Below are positions 52,787-61,283 of a stretch of DNA of 64,000 nucleotides, piece by piece. Source of the stretch: JALHOM01 sp964615775 (lineage in GTDB: Bacteria > Patescibacteriota > Saccharimonadia > Saccharimonadales > 2-12-FULL-41-12). How positions within the stretch are numbered: the first letter of the stretch is position 1; every line of letters starts with the position of its first letter. The stretch covers positions 1-64,000 of the forward strand of contig CAZTQB010000003.1 of NCBI GenBank assembly GCA_964615775.1, given 5' to 3'. The notes beneath the pieces were generated by a model. That model ran no database searches and was not told the origin of the DNA. It saw nothing but the letters and a program-made list of their open reading frames with translations. The position numbers and the translations under genes are program-made.

Positions 52787-54691
52787 ATGGGAAAGATAAT
52801 AGGAATTGATTTAGGTACAACTAACAGTGCGATGGCAGTTATGCAATCTGGCAAACCAGAAATTATTGCTAATAGCGAAGGTAATAGAACTACGCCAAGT
52901 GTAGTTGCGATTGGCAAAAACAAAGATCGTTTGGTTGGCCAAGTAGCTAACCGTCAACGCGTAACCAATCCTGAGAACACAATTTTTGGTGTAAAGCGAC
53001 TAATAGGTCGTAAATTTACGGATAAAGAGGTCCAAAAAGATATCAAACTTATGCCTTTTAAGATTGAGAAAAAAGGTTCAGGTGTGCAGGTGGAGATGGA
53101 CGGCAAAGGCTATACCCCAGAGGAAGTCTCGGCTATGATACTTAGTAAGCTTAAGGCTGATGCTGAAGCCTTCTTGGGTGAGCCAGTAACAGAGGCAGTG
53201 ATTACCGTACCGGCTTATTTTGATGATTCACAACGTCAGGCTACCAAAGATGCTGGTAAAATTGCAGGACTAGAAGTTAAGCGTATAATCAATGAGCCAA
53301 CTGCTGCAGCACTTGCCTATGGGCTGGAAAAAGGCAAGGAAGAGAAAATTGCAGTTTTTGACCTTGGTGGTGGTACGTTTGATGTGTCAATTTTGCAGCT
53401 TGGTGATGGTGTTTTTGAGGTGTTAAGTACTAATGGCGATACACATCTAGGTGGTGAAGATTTTGACCTACGGATTGTTAACCATTTTGTTGATGAGTTT
53501 AAAAAAGAATCTGGCATAGATGTAACCAACGACAAGGCTGCTATGCAGAGGCTAAAAGAAGAAGCCGAAAAAGCAAAAAAAGAACTGTCAACTACAGAGG
53601 TAGCAGATATTAATTTGCCATTTCTTACGGCTGACGCCGATGGCCCAAAGCACTTCGAGTATAAATTGACTCGAGCTAAATTGATCGAGCTAGTTGGTGA
53701 TTTGATTGAGAAAACCGCTGTTCCTTGTGAGAAAGCTCTAAAAGATGCCAAATTGAAAGCTAGTGACATAAACGAAGTAATTTTGGTTGGTGGTATGACT
53801 CGTATGCCAGCTGTGATTGAGGAAGTTAAGAAGATCTTTGGCAAAGACCCTAAACAAGGCGTTAACCCGGATGAAGTTGTAGCAGTTGGTGCGGCTATCC
53901 AAGGTGGTGTTTTGCAAGGTGATGTTAAAGATGTGTTACTGCTTGACGTAACTCCTTTGAGTCTTGGTATTGAAACTATGGGTGGTATTGCCACTAAGCT
54001 AATCGAGCGTAATACTACTATTCCAACATCTAAGAGTGAAACATTCTCGACGGCTGCCGACAACCAGCCAAGTGTAGAAATCCATGTTGTGCAAGGTGAA
54101 CGCGAAATGGTAACCGACAATAAATCACTAGGCCGATTTGTGCTAGACGGCATTGCTCCAGCACCGCGTGGGGTACCGCAAATTGAAGTAATATTTAACC
54201 TTGATGCTAACGGAATATTGAATGTAACGGCAAAAGATAAAGGTACTGGCAAAGAGCAGAGCATAACTATCCAAAACAGTGGTAATTTGTCTAAAGATGA
54301 AGTTGAAAAAGCAGCTAAAGAAGCTGAAGCACATGCCGAGGAAGATAAGAAAAAACGTGAAGCAATTGAAGTTCGTAACAACCTTGAAAATGCCATCTAT
54401 CAGGCAGAAAAGCTGAAGAGTGACAGTAAAGACAAACTATCTGAAGATGACATTAAGTCTATTGAAGAGGCAACTGAAGTGGCCAAGAAGGTTCAAGTTG
54501 ACGAAAAAGCTGACAAAGAAGCCATAGAGGCAGCTCTAAAAGAGCTAAATGATAAAATCATGCCAATTGGTGCAAAAATGTATGAACAGGCCGCCAAAGA
54601 AGCTGAAGCCAAGAATAGTGAAGAGTCTGACAAGAAAGCCGATGACAAAGATGAGCCAGTAGAAGGCGAAGTTGTCGACGACAAAAAGTAG
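52787..54691 (+). CDS. dnaK: Chaperone DnaK (Hsp70)
   Basis: A 634-residue protein of normal length. The ATPase domain (1 to about 370) has IGIDLGTTNSAMAV, FDLGGGTFDVSIL and ILVGGMTRMPAV. A conserved linker (VLLLDVTPLSLGIE), substrate-binding domain and an acidic lid ending in a Lys/Glu/Asp-rich tail follow. It has Shine-Dalgarno GAGGAG. It is controlled by two CIRCE sites and ends at a strong terminator. Confidence 0.98.
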   Translation: MGKIIGIDLGTTNSAMAVMQSGKPEIIANSEGNRTTPSVVAIGKNKDRLVGQVANRQRVTNPENTIFGVKRLIGRKFTDKEVQKDIKLMPFKIEKKGSGVQVEMDGKGYTPEEVSAMILSKLKADAEAFLGEPVTEAVITVPAYFDDSQRQATKDAGKIAGLEVKRIINEPTAAALAYGLEKGKEEKIAVFDLGGGTFDVSILQLGDGVFEVLSTNGDTHLGGEDFDLRIVNHFVDEFKKESGIDVTNDKAAMQRLKEEAEKAKKELSTTEVADINLPFLTADADGPKHFEYKLTRAKLIELVGDLIEKTAVPCEKALKDAKLKASDINEVILVGGMTRMPAVIEEVKKIFGKDPKQGVNPDEVVAVGAAIQGGVLQGDVKDVLLLDVTPLSLGIETMGGIATKLIERNTTIPTSKSETFSTAADNQPSVEIHVVQGEREMVTDNKSLGRFVLDGIAPAPRGVPQIEVIFNLDANGILNVTAKDKGTGKEQSITIQNSGNLSKDEVEKAAKEAEAHAEEDKKKREAIEVRNNLENAIYQAEKLKSDSKDKLSEDDIKSIEEATEVAKKVQVDEKADKEAIEAALKELNDKIMPIGAKMYEQAAKEAEAKNSEESDKKADDKDEPVEGEVVDDKK

Positions 54692-54720
54692 TTTTTTATT
54701 AAATAAACTAAAACTCTACT

Positions 54721-54762
54721 AAATAGCCCCTTAAGGAGTAGTCTACTCCAGGGGCTATTTTA
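54721..54762 (+). terminator. Strong terminator after dnaK
   Basis: Long stem AAATAGCCCCT-AGGAGTAG / CTACTCC-AGGGGCTATTT followed by TTAATT. Confidence 0.9.
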
Positions 54763-54817
54763 ATTGTGCTTAAATATTTTTAATAGTAGTAGGTTATAAA
54801 CTAAATAAGGAAAAAGT

Positions 54818-55285
54818 ATGAAACATTGAAATCCAATTATTGTGGCACTGCTCATGTTAGTAACACTTGGAATCTACCAAATATATTGGGAAGTTGTAAC
54901 CAAAATAGAAATGACCAAAAAAGGGGCAGACATTCCTACATCGTGGCTTATAATTATACCGATTGTTAACTTGTGGTGGGCCTATAAGTATTGTACGGGG
55001 GTAGAAAAAGTTACTAATGGGAAGATGTCTGGAGTACTGGCACTGGTATTGTATTTTTGTCTGAGCATTATTGGTTTGGCGATTATTCAAGATGCCTTCA
55101 ATAAAGTAGATGCAGTACCAACCATAAGCCAGCTTAACCCACAGGGTCCGTTGCAAAATAATCAATTTACTTCAACTTCTCAGCCTCAGTCAACACCGGC
55201 ATCTACTTTCACTAGCTCAGATCAGTTGCAGACTCAATATCAACAGCCTCCAACTAACCCCAGCCTACCTTTATCACTTGTTTAG
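54818..55285 (+). CDS. DUF4234-like membrane protein with in-frame TGA at codon 4
   Basis: Two helices (about LLMLVTLGIYQIYWEVV and GVLALVLYFCLSIIGLAII), the TLGIYQIYW motif and a Gln/Pro/Ser-rich tail fit DUF4234 proteins. The best start, ATG 54818, has AAGGAAAAAGT and a TATAAA-like -10 upstream, but its fourth codon is TGA (54827-54829). A CGA there would give MKHRNPIIV, which matches the family start RNP. Without read-through, translation could begin only at GTG 54842 or ATG 54854, neither with a ribosome site. It is therefore a nonsense mutation, a sequencing error or a recoded stop. Confidence 0.65.
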
Positions 55286-55297
55286 AAAGTTTATATT

Positions 55298-55341
55298 AAA
55301 AAAGCTAGACTTTGTTTCGTTAGAAATTAGTCTAGCTTTTT
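55298..55341. terminator. Bidirectional terminator
   Basis: AAAAAGCTAGACT / AGTCTAGCTTTTT stem between convergent genes. T-runs occur on both strands. Confidence 0.88.
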
Positions 55342-55357
55342 AGCTTTATCTAGCTGA

Positions 55358-55990
55358 TTACTTCGAGCGGCGAACCTTGACCTTGGCTGGAGCTGTTGCT
55401 CTAACTTTAGTTTGAGCTTCCATGGCTAATGGCACCATCCAACCGGCTACATAAGCACCTAAGACACCACCGATCAGTGGTCCGATGATTGATGATACAG
55501 ATGTATTTTGAAGTCCGAATGCGAGAGCTGGATTAACTACACCGCCTAGCATGCAACCCAAGAACAACGAGCCACCGAAGGCAGCTGCCAGCTGGATACC
55601 TTTCAGTCCTTGATTTAGTGCTAGAACTCCACCCATCAAAAATATAGCACCACCTAAAATCTCTATAACTAAACTTTTGGTGTCAATCGCCGTGAAGTTA
55701 AATTTTAGACCAGACATATCGCTGGCACTAATATACTCGTATACTACTTTAGCAATTAAAGCACCGGCTAGCTGAGCCACCCAGTACATTGCCATCTTAG
55801 TAGCATTGATCTTCTTAACAGCTGCTAAGCCTATAGACACTGCTGGGTTAACGTGTGACCCTGAGATGCCTCCGATAATTAGCATTAAAACACCTAGTGC
55901 CACAAATGGGTTAACGCCCATCAGCACCGCCATTGTCAGCAGGAACGTACCAACTAACTCAGCAATGAGTATTATGTTATTTTTGTTCAT
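55358..55990 (-). CDS. Aquaporin / glycerol facilitator (MIP family)
   Basis: A 210-residue protein with six helices and both NPA loops: SHVNPAVSIG (48-50) and GGVVNPALAFG (153-155). The second NPA is not followed by Arg (NPALAF), so the usual selectivity-filter Arg is absent. This is unusual and may widen or change selectivity. It has Shine-Dalgarno AAGGAGGGAAG. The basic tail is VKVRRSK. Confidence 0.9.
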   Translation of the reverse strand: MNKNNIILIAELVGTFLLTMAVLMGVNPFVALGVLMLIIGGISGSHVNPAVSIGLAAVKKINATKMAMYWVAQLAGALIAKVVYEYISASDMSGLKFNFTAIDTKSLVIEILGGAIFLMGGVLALNQGLKGIQLAAAFGGSLFLGCMLGGVVNPALAFGLQNTSVSSIIGPLIGGVLGAYVAGWMVPLAMEAQTKVRATAPAKVKVRRSK

Positions 55991-56128
55991 CTTCCCTCCT
56001 TAGTTATGGAATAACTTAAATTAATCATAAAAAATTTCAAAAATCAATAGGTTAGGTAACACATATTTTTAATATTTAGGCTTAATAATATAGATACGAG
56101 CATAAATCCTAGTAAGGAGGGGAACAAC

Positions 56129-56524
56129 ATGCAAGAAGAACAAACAACAGAAGTAAGAGAAACAAATGCCGTTGAAGGTGATACTAATATAAAACGTCAA
56201 ACCGTGGCTACCAGTAATGCTGCGTCGACTACGACAGTAGTTGGCAGATTAATCTGGTTTGTCATTGGATTTATCATAGTGATGTTAGCCCTGAGAGTTT
56301 TACTGCTATTGCTTGGAGCCAATAAAGGAAATGCGTTTGTAGATTTAGTTTATGGTATAAGTGGGGTATTCGCTTGGCCATTTTATGGAATTTTTGGTTA
56401 TGAGCCGAGTTATGGTAAATCAGTCTTTGAGGTCAGTTCTGTGGTGGCGATGTTAGTTTATGCCTTGATCGGCTGGGGTGTTGCTAAGCTGGTAACTATT
56501 GGGCAAAAGCACCCAGATGCTTAA
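56129..56524 (+). CDS. YggT-like membrane protein
   Basis: A 131-residue protein with a polar N-terminus of about 35 residues and three hydrophobic segments (GRLIWFVIGFIIVMLALRVL; FVDLVYGISGVFAWPFYGIF; VVAMLVYALIGWGVAKLV). The pattern resembles YggT/YlmG proteins, which are linked to cell division or envelope stability. It has a strong Shine-Dalgarno (AAGGAGGGG). Confidence 0.7.
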   Translation: MQEEQTTEVRETNAVEGDTNIKRQTVATSNAASTTTVVGRLIWFVIGFIIVMLALRVLLLLLGANKGNAFVDLVYGISGVFAWPFYGIFGYEPSYGKSVFEVSSVVAMLVYALIGWGVAKLVTIGQKHPDA

Positions 56525-56554
56525 AATCTTTATTATTTAATTAATTTTCAGAAA

Positions 56555-56581
56555 CTAGCACTCTTGAATATGGAGTGCTAG
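56555..56581 (+). promoter_or_regulatory. CIRCE operator and promoter of dnaJ
   Basis: CTAGCACTC-N9-GAGTGCTAG with perfect arms. The spacer begins with -35 TTGAAT (56564-56569). TATTAT (56587-56592) follows after 17 bp, and the ATG is 6 nt after that. Confidence 0.93.
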
Positions 56582-56598
56582 TTTTGTATTATATATGT

Positions 56599-57702
56599 AT
56601 GTCTAAAAGAGATTATTATGAGGTTTTAGGTATAGCCAAAACTGCCTCTGATGACGAGATAAAAAAAGCTTTTCGCAGAAAGGCAGTAGAGCATCACCCC
56701 GATAAAACCGGTGGTGATGATAAAGCATTTAAAGAGGTGAATGAAGCCTATGAAGTTTTAAAAGACTCTAATAAGCGTCAACGTTATGATCAATTTGGCC
56801 ATGCTGGAGTCGGTGGAGCGTCCGGTGGCAGTAACCCATTCGAAGGTTTTAGTGGTTTTGGTGGCAATGCTCAGGAAATGCATTTTGATTTTGGTGATAT
56901 TTTGGGTGATCTTTTTGGGGGTAATTTTGGTGGTAGACAACAAAGAAATACTCGCGAAGCTCGAGGTAACGATGTAGAAACAGCTGTAGAAATAACTTTT
57001 GAGAATGCAATATTTGGCCTAGAGCATGATCTAAGAATAGACTTGGAAGATGTATGTGAGCATTGCAAGGGTACAACGGCCGAACCAGGCCATGAATTGA
57101 AAGTTTGTGATACCTGCAAAGGTTCCGGCCAAGTAGTACAGGCTGTGCGAACTGTGTTTGGTAATATTCAACAAGCTATTACTTGTAAGACCTGCCGTGG
57201 AACTGGTAAGGTACCTGAAGTTGCATGTAGTGTTTGTCATGGCAAAGGTACTAAAAAAACCAATCAAGCAATCAAGCTTAAAATTCCAGCTGGCATAGAT
57301 GATGGAGCTACAATTCGTTTAAGCGAAAAAGGTGAGGCAGTTGCTAACGGCAAAAAAGGCGACATGTACGTGCATGTCAGGGTCAGGCCGCACAAAAAGT
57401 TTACACGTGAAGGTCAATTAATACTTAGCCGTGAACATGTTGGCATGGTTGATGCGGTCCTAGGTACTGATATAAAAGTAGACACTGTCGACGGTGAGGT
57501 TGTTATGAAAATTCCGGCTGGTACCCAGAGCGGAACTGATTTTAAACTATCTGGTCATGGTGTGCCGCATTTAAAGACGGGTAATCGTGGATCTCAGATT
57601 GTTACAATAATCGTAGATACACCAACTAAAATTTCCAAAAAACAGAAGGAACTTTTAGAAGAGTTTAGAGAAAGTTCAAAAAAATCATTCTTCGGAATTT
57701 AA
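56599..57702 (+). CDS. dnaJ: Chaperone DnaJ
   Basis: A 367-residue protein. The J domain has YYEVLGIAKTASDDEIKKAF and HHPDKTGG. A Gly/Phe region is followed by four zinc-finger repeats CEHCKGT, CDTCKGS, CKTCRGT and CSVCHGK and a C-terminal client-binding domain. An in-frame ATG at 56575 lies inside CIRCE, so ATG 56599 is chosen. The mRNA would be leaderless. It stimulates DnaK ATPase. The last 4 bp overlap the convergent lyase gene. Confidence 0.96.
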   Translation: MSKRDYYEVLGIAKTASDDEIKKAFRRKAVEHHPDKTGGDDKAFKEVNEAYEVLKDSNKRQRYDQFGHAGVGGASGGSNPFEGFSGFGGNAQEMHFDFGDILGDLFGGNFGGRQQRNTREARGNDVETAVEITFENAIFGLEHDLRIDLEDVCEHCKGTTAEPGHELKVCDTCKGSGQVVQAVRTVFGNIQQAITCKTCRGTGKVPEVACSVCHGKGTKKTNQAIKLKIPAGIDDGATIRLSEKGEAVANGKKGDMYVHVRVRPHKKFTREGQLILSREHVGMVDAVLGTDIKVDTVDGEVVMKIPAGTQSGTDFKLSGHGVPHLKTGNRGSQIVTIIVDTPTKISKKQKELLEEFRESSKKSFFGI

Positions 57703-59504
57703 GACTTGATTAATCTTGCTAATTTTTGTGAATATAATTTTGCTGAAAATGCAGTTAGAGATAGGGCTTGAATAGTTGCAAATAAGTAAAGTAACTTTTT
57801 AGATACTTTTGTTTCGGGCAGTGGGCCAATACCAATATCAATATAATTATTTGGTATTTTTTCACCTTGAACAATTTGCGGGCTATCATATTGGTTATCA
57901 AAGTTGGTGATTAGCTCAGAGGAAGTATCGATGTTGCCGTCACCATTTATATCGACTGCTACATCATTATTACCATCACCATCAAAATCAGCAATGAATT
58001 GTCCAGACTGGTTAGGTTTGACTGTATTGGGTATAGGTACAATTTTATTAACCCCTGATCCAGCAATAGTAACAAGTGGAACCGAGCTTGGATTGGTTGG
58101 GTTATTTGGTGGAGTTGTTGGCGGTGTAATAGGTCCTCCCGGCTGTTGGCTAGAAGAGACCAGACTAAAGTTTATCCAATTAAGTGTATAGGAAGAGCCT
58201 GTTACCTCAGCTCGTAGTTTTTTACCATTGCCTCCAGGTAGGCTAATATTTTGTAAGCTAATTGTTTGGTATTTTTGCCACTCACCAGTGTTAGGAATAT
58301 TGGCAGTTGCGATTGTTGTACCGTCTAGTTTTAAGGTGATTTTACCTGTAGCAATAGCTGATCCAACTCTCATATCTATGTTGTATTTGCCAGCCTGTAC
58401 GTTAGTTGTATATTCTTGCCACTCACCTGGTTCATTCCACCCAACATTAAAGCCTCCCTCGCTAGAATTTTCTATATCTACCCCGTCAGAACGATATTTG
58501 CCGCCCTGATTTGAAGAACTCGAATCATGATAAGCTACACCCTCACCACCTTCGTCGTAGTTTTCAGCTTCGATCTTGCCAGGTATCGGCCAATTATTGC
58601 CTAGGTAAGGTTTACGTTGTTGCTGCTGTGGCGGTGGCTGCGTAGGTACAACTGGTGTACCAGTATTATTAGTTGGTACACTACCAAGCGATGCTTCGTC
58701 CCAAGCCATCTTAAAGCTATCCATATATAAAATAGCTGTCTTTGCTAAATCATCATTTCTGTACATACCGCCTTTTACATATAGTGGAGGACTAGTAATG
58801 TTATCAACCCCAGACTTATCTAGTACTTTACTACCGTTATGCCATAGTTCAATTCTTCCTGAGTCTCCCCAGGTTACGTGCATTTTAAAGTTGTGCCATG
58901 AACCACGATTCATGGGAGCTTGCCAATAGTAATTCCATCTAGAACCATCACTTACCCCAAGAGCAATATTATCATTGGAGGCAAAGAAGGCCATTGGTGG
59001 TGATACACTGTCATTACCATGCCACTGTAAGAATATTTGCCAGCCACCATTTGCCGGTTGAGTTGGATAACTTGGGAAGGTTGGATCAAACATTGATGAC
59101 CAAGAGTACCAACGATTCTCACCCTTCTGTTCGTTAGTCTGAGTAGTAAACTCACTTCTAGCAGTATTAGCACAACACCACTGAGCTAGTGGATTATCTC
59201 CCTTTCGGAGTTCAATACGAGCCATACCAGCACCTTGCACAGGCTTTACGCCATTATCCGCTTGAGAAACAATCCGTAGTCTGTCAGATGACACTCGTTG
59301 TAAACCCTGACCAGAAAAGTCAGTATCAAATGGTATGTTGAGAATCATGCCAGTGGCTGCTTTAGAATCTCTTGAATGCTGTAATATAGCAAAAGCTCCA
59401 AAGGCTGCACCAATAATTATTAATGCCATAGCCAACATTACTAATTTGGAGCTAAATAGTAGGGATTTTCTGCCTACACCTTTTTGTTGACTATTGGATT
59501 TCAT
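57699..59504 (-). CDS. Secreted polysaccharide-lyase-like protein with CBM6/35-type module and C-terminal anchor
   Basis: A 601-residue protein. A signal/anchor helix (about 18-42) precedes a jelly-roll lyase-like domain (about 50-260: ARIELRKGDNPLAQW, RSEFTTQTNEQK, GWQIFLQWHG, RGSWHNFKMHVTWGDSGRIE) similar to PF14099 heparinase-I/glucuronan-lyase proteins. A Pro/Gln linker leads to a CBM6/35-like module (KIEAENYDEGGEGVAYHD, LNWINFSL), a DxDGDGNND calcium loop region and a C-terminal helix. It is probably a tethered, exported enzyme or binder of uronate-type glycans. The N-terminal 863 bp are duplicated in the next gene. Confidence 0.8.
   Translation of the reverse strand: MKSNSQQKGVGRKSLLFSSKLVMLAMALIIIGAAFGAFAILQHSRDSKAATGMILNIPFDTDFSGQGLQRVSSDRLRIVSQADNGVKPVQGAGMARIELRKGDNPLAQWCCANTARSEFTTQTNEQKGENRWYSWSSMFDPTFPSYPTQPANGGWQIFLQWHGNDSVSPPMAFFASNDNIALGVSDGSRWNYYWQAPMNRGSWHNFKMHVTWGDSGRIELWHNGSKVLDKSGVDNITSPPLYVKGGMYRNDDLAKTAILYMDSFKMAWDEASLGSVPTNNTGTPVVPTQPPPQQQQRKPYLGNNWPIPGKIEAENYDEGGEGVAYHDSSSSNQGGKYRSDGVDIENSSEGGFNVGWNEPGEWQEYTTNVQAGKYNIDMRVGSAIATGKITLKLDGTTIATANIPNTGEWQKYQTISLQNISLPGGNGKKLRAEVTGSSYTLNWINFSLVSSSQQPGGPITPPTTPPNNPTNPSSVPLVTIAGSGVNKIVPIPNTVKPNQSGQFIADFDGDGNNDVAVDINGDGNIDTSSELITNFDNQYDSPQIVQGEKIPNNYIDIGIGPLPETKVSKKLLYLFATIQALSLTAFSAKLYSQKLARLIKS
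58638..59500 (-). repeat. 863-bp direct repeat, copy 1
   Basis: This segment reappears at 60123-60985 (offset exactly 1485) with no difference that I could find by eye. It covers signal, lyase domain and linker. Both outer borders are abrupt. Confidence 0.9.
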
Positions 59505-59600
59505 TTTAGCTTCAATTATTTTTCAAAACTCATATATAAGATTACTATACACCTTAGTTTGTTAACCTAGAAGTTTCTTCGAGGTTTATTTATTAAGTTT

Positions 59601-61028
59601 TTAGTAGTTAAATTTATAGTTGGTGACCTGAATCAACCGACTGCTGCCATATGTACTATTACCAAAGCTTGGAATCGATACATTACCAAAGCAGTATCTA
59701 GACTGTTGACCAAGAGTAACTGTTGCGGTCTTTGACTGTGTTTTACCGCCAGTATTATCTATAGTCCATAATTTCTTATCAGAATCATCTGCATAGAAGT
59801 AAACTGTGTTACCATATTTCGCGTTTACATTAGCTGTGAAGGTTATAGATTTAGGAACTGCTGACCCGGCTGGTCGTGCAATACAATATCTGCCATATTG
59901 ATTGGATTTATAACCCCTTTTGTTGCTATCGAATTGTACCAAAAGATTTCTGCTGTTACTTAGTGTCATGGGTGTTGAAACTGTACTGTTAACCACTCCT
60001 TCGCCTTTTTCCCATTTTGACCAGTCGTTGGGAGCAAGTGTAGATGATGTCGCTACGGGTGTAGGAGCTGGGCTAGGACTAGCAGTGTTGGTCTCTACTG
60101 TGGGTGTAGGAGCTGGTGCGGTCTGCGTAGGTACAACTGGTGTACCAGTATTATTAGTTGGTACACTACCAAGCGATGCTTCGTCCCAAGCCATCTTAAA
60201 GCTATCCATATATAAAATAGCTGTCTTTGCTAAATCATCATTTCTGTACATACCGCCTTTTACATATAGTGGAGGACTAGTAATGTTATCAACCCCAGAC
60301 TTATCTAGTACTTTACTACCGTTATGCCATAGTTCAATTCTTCCTGAGTCTCCCCAGGTTACGTGCATTTTAAAGTTGTGCCATGAACCACGATTCATGG
60401 GAGCTTGCCAATAGTAATTCCATCTAGAACCATCACTTACCCCAAGAGCAATATTATCATTGGAGGCAAAGAAGGCCATTGGTGGTGATACACTGTCATT
60501 ACCATGCCACTGTAAGAATATTTGCCAGCCACCATTTGCCGGTTGAGTTGGATAACTTGGGAAGGTTGGATCAAACATTGATGACCAAGAGTACCAACGA
60601 TTCTCACCCTTCTGTTCGTTAGTCTGAGTAGTAAACTCACTTCTAGCAGTATTAGCACAACACCACTGAGCTAGTGGATTATCTCCCTTTCGGAGTTCAA
60701 TACGAGCCATACCAGCACCTTGCACAGGCTTTACGCCATTATCCGCTTGAGAAACAATCCGTAGTCTGTCAGATGACACTCGTTGTAAACCCTGACCAGA
60801 AAAGTCAGTATCAAATGGTATGTTGAGAATCATGCCAGTGGCTGCTTTAGAATCTCTTGAATGCTGTAATATAGCAAAAGCTCCAAAGGCTGCACCAATA
60901 ATTATTAATGCCATAGCCAACATTACTAATTTGGAGCTAAATAGTAGGGATTTTCTGCCTACACCTTTTTGTTGACTATTGGATTGAAATAGGTTTATTT
61001 TGTTTCTTAAGCTAGATTTCTTTTTCAT
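59601..61028 (-). CDS. Secreted polysaccharide-lyase-like protein, paralogue with different C-terminal module
   Basis: A 475-residue protein. After an extended basic N-terminus (KKKSSLRNKINLFQ), residues about 17-303 are identical to the neighbouring lyase-like protein. It then diverges through a Pro/Thr/Ser linker (APAPTPTVETNT) into a beta-rich module of about 130 residues with two cysteines (RYCIARPAG, RYCFGNVS) that resembles a carbohydrate-binding or adhesive domain, and it lacks the C-terminal membrane helix. It may be released or anchored only by its N-terminal helix. No family is recognised for the C-terminal module. Confidence 0.8.
   Translation of the reverse strand: MKKKSSLRNKINLFQSNSQQKGVGRKSLLFSSKLVMLAMALIIIGAAFGAFAILQHSRDSKAATGMILNIPFDTDFSGQGLQRVSSDRLRIVSQADNGVKPVQGAGMARIELRKGDNPLAQWCCANTARSEFTTQTNEQKGENRWYSWSSMFDPTFPSYPTQPANGGWQIFLQWHGNDSVSPPMAFFASNDNIALGVSDGSRWNYYWQAPMNRGSWHNFKMHVTWGDSGRIELWHNGSKVLDKSGVDNITSPPLYVKGGMYRNDDLAKTAILYMDSFKMAWDEASLGSVPTNNTGTPVVPTQTAPAPTPTVETNTASPSPAPTPVATSSTLAPNDWSKWEKGEGVVNSTVSTPMTLSNSRNLLVQFDSNKRGYKSNQYGRYCIARPAGSAVPKSITFTANVNAKYGNTVYFYADDSDKKLWTIDNTGGKTQSKTATVTLGQQSRYCFGNVSIPSFGNSTYGSSRLIQVTNYKFNY
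60123..60985 (-). repeat. 863-bp direct repeat, copy 2
   Basis: The counterpart of 58638-59500, same orientation. Identity across synonymous sites points to a recent duplication or gene conversion. Confidence 0.9.
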
Positions 61029-61152
61029 GACCGATTATTCTTCTTATTTTCTTTACTATACTATAACCATAGCATATGAGTTTTGAAAGTACAAACTACT
61101 TGTGGATAAAATTGAAATTTATATAAAAAATTATTATAATTACACCTTAGAT

Positions 61153-61266
61153 ATGAACAGACAAAAAGACCAAGCTGGCTTTATAACAATGATAGTAGTC
61201 ATGGTTATACTTATTATTATAGTTGTCGGCCTAGCCTATATGAGAGTCAAGGCCAAACACGGCTAA
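61153..61266 (+). CDS. 37-residue single-pass, pilin-like microprotein
   Basis: A short basic N-terminus followed by QAGFITMIVVMVILIIIVVG and a basic tail MRVKAKHG. The G-F junction before a long hydrophobic helix resembles the type IV prepilin leader site, but Glu5 is absent and the protein is too short for a pilin. It has a promoter TTGAAA (61112-61117), 17 bp, TATAAT (61135-61140), and a 12-nt leader. It is probably a membrane microprotein. Confidence 0.6.
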   Translation: MNRQKDQAGFITMIVVMVILIIIVVGLAYMRVKAKHG

Positions 61267-61283
61267 AGCCTAACTTTTTAAAG

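Noticed and set aside
53317..54396. Long minus-strand ORF (359 codons) opposite dnaK
   Set aside because: It is a codon-bias shadow of dnaK: no promoter or ribosome site, Ser-rich composition, and the plus strand is certain.
54827..54829. TGA reassigned genome-wide (as in Gracilibacteria/SR1)
   Set aside because: Many confident genes end in TGA in the right place (for example 22440, 63078) and no other internal TGA was noticed.
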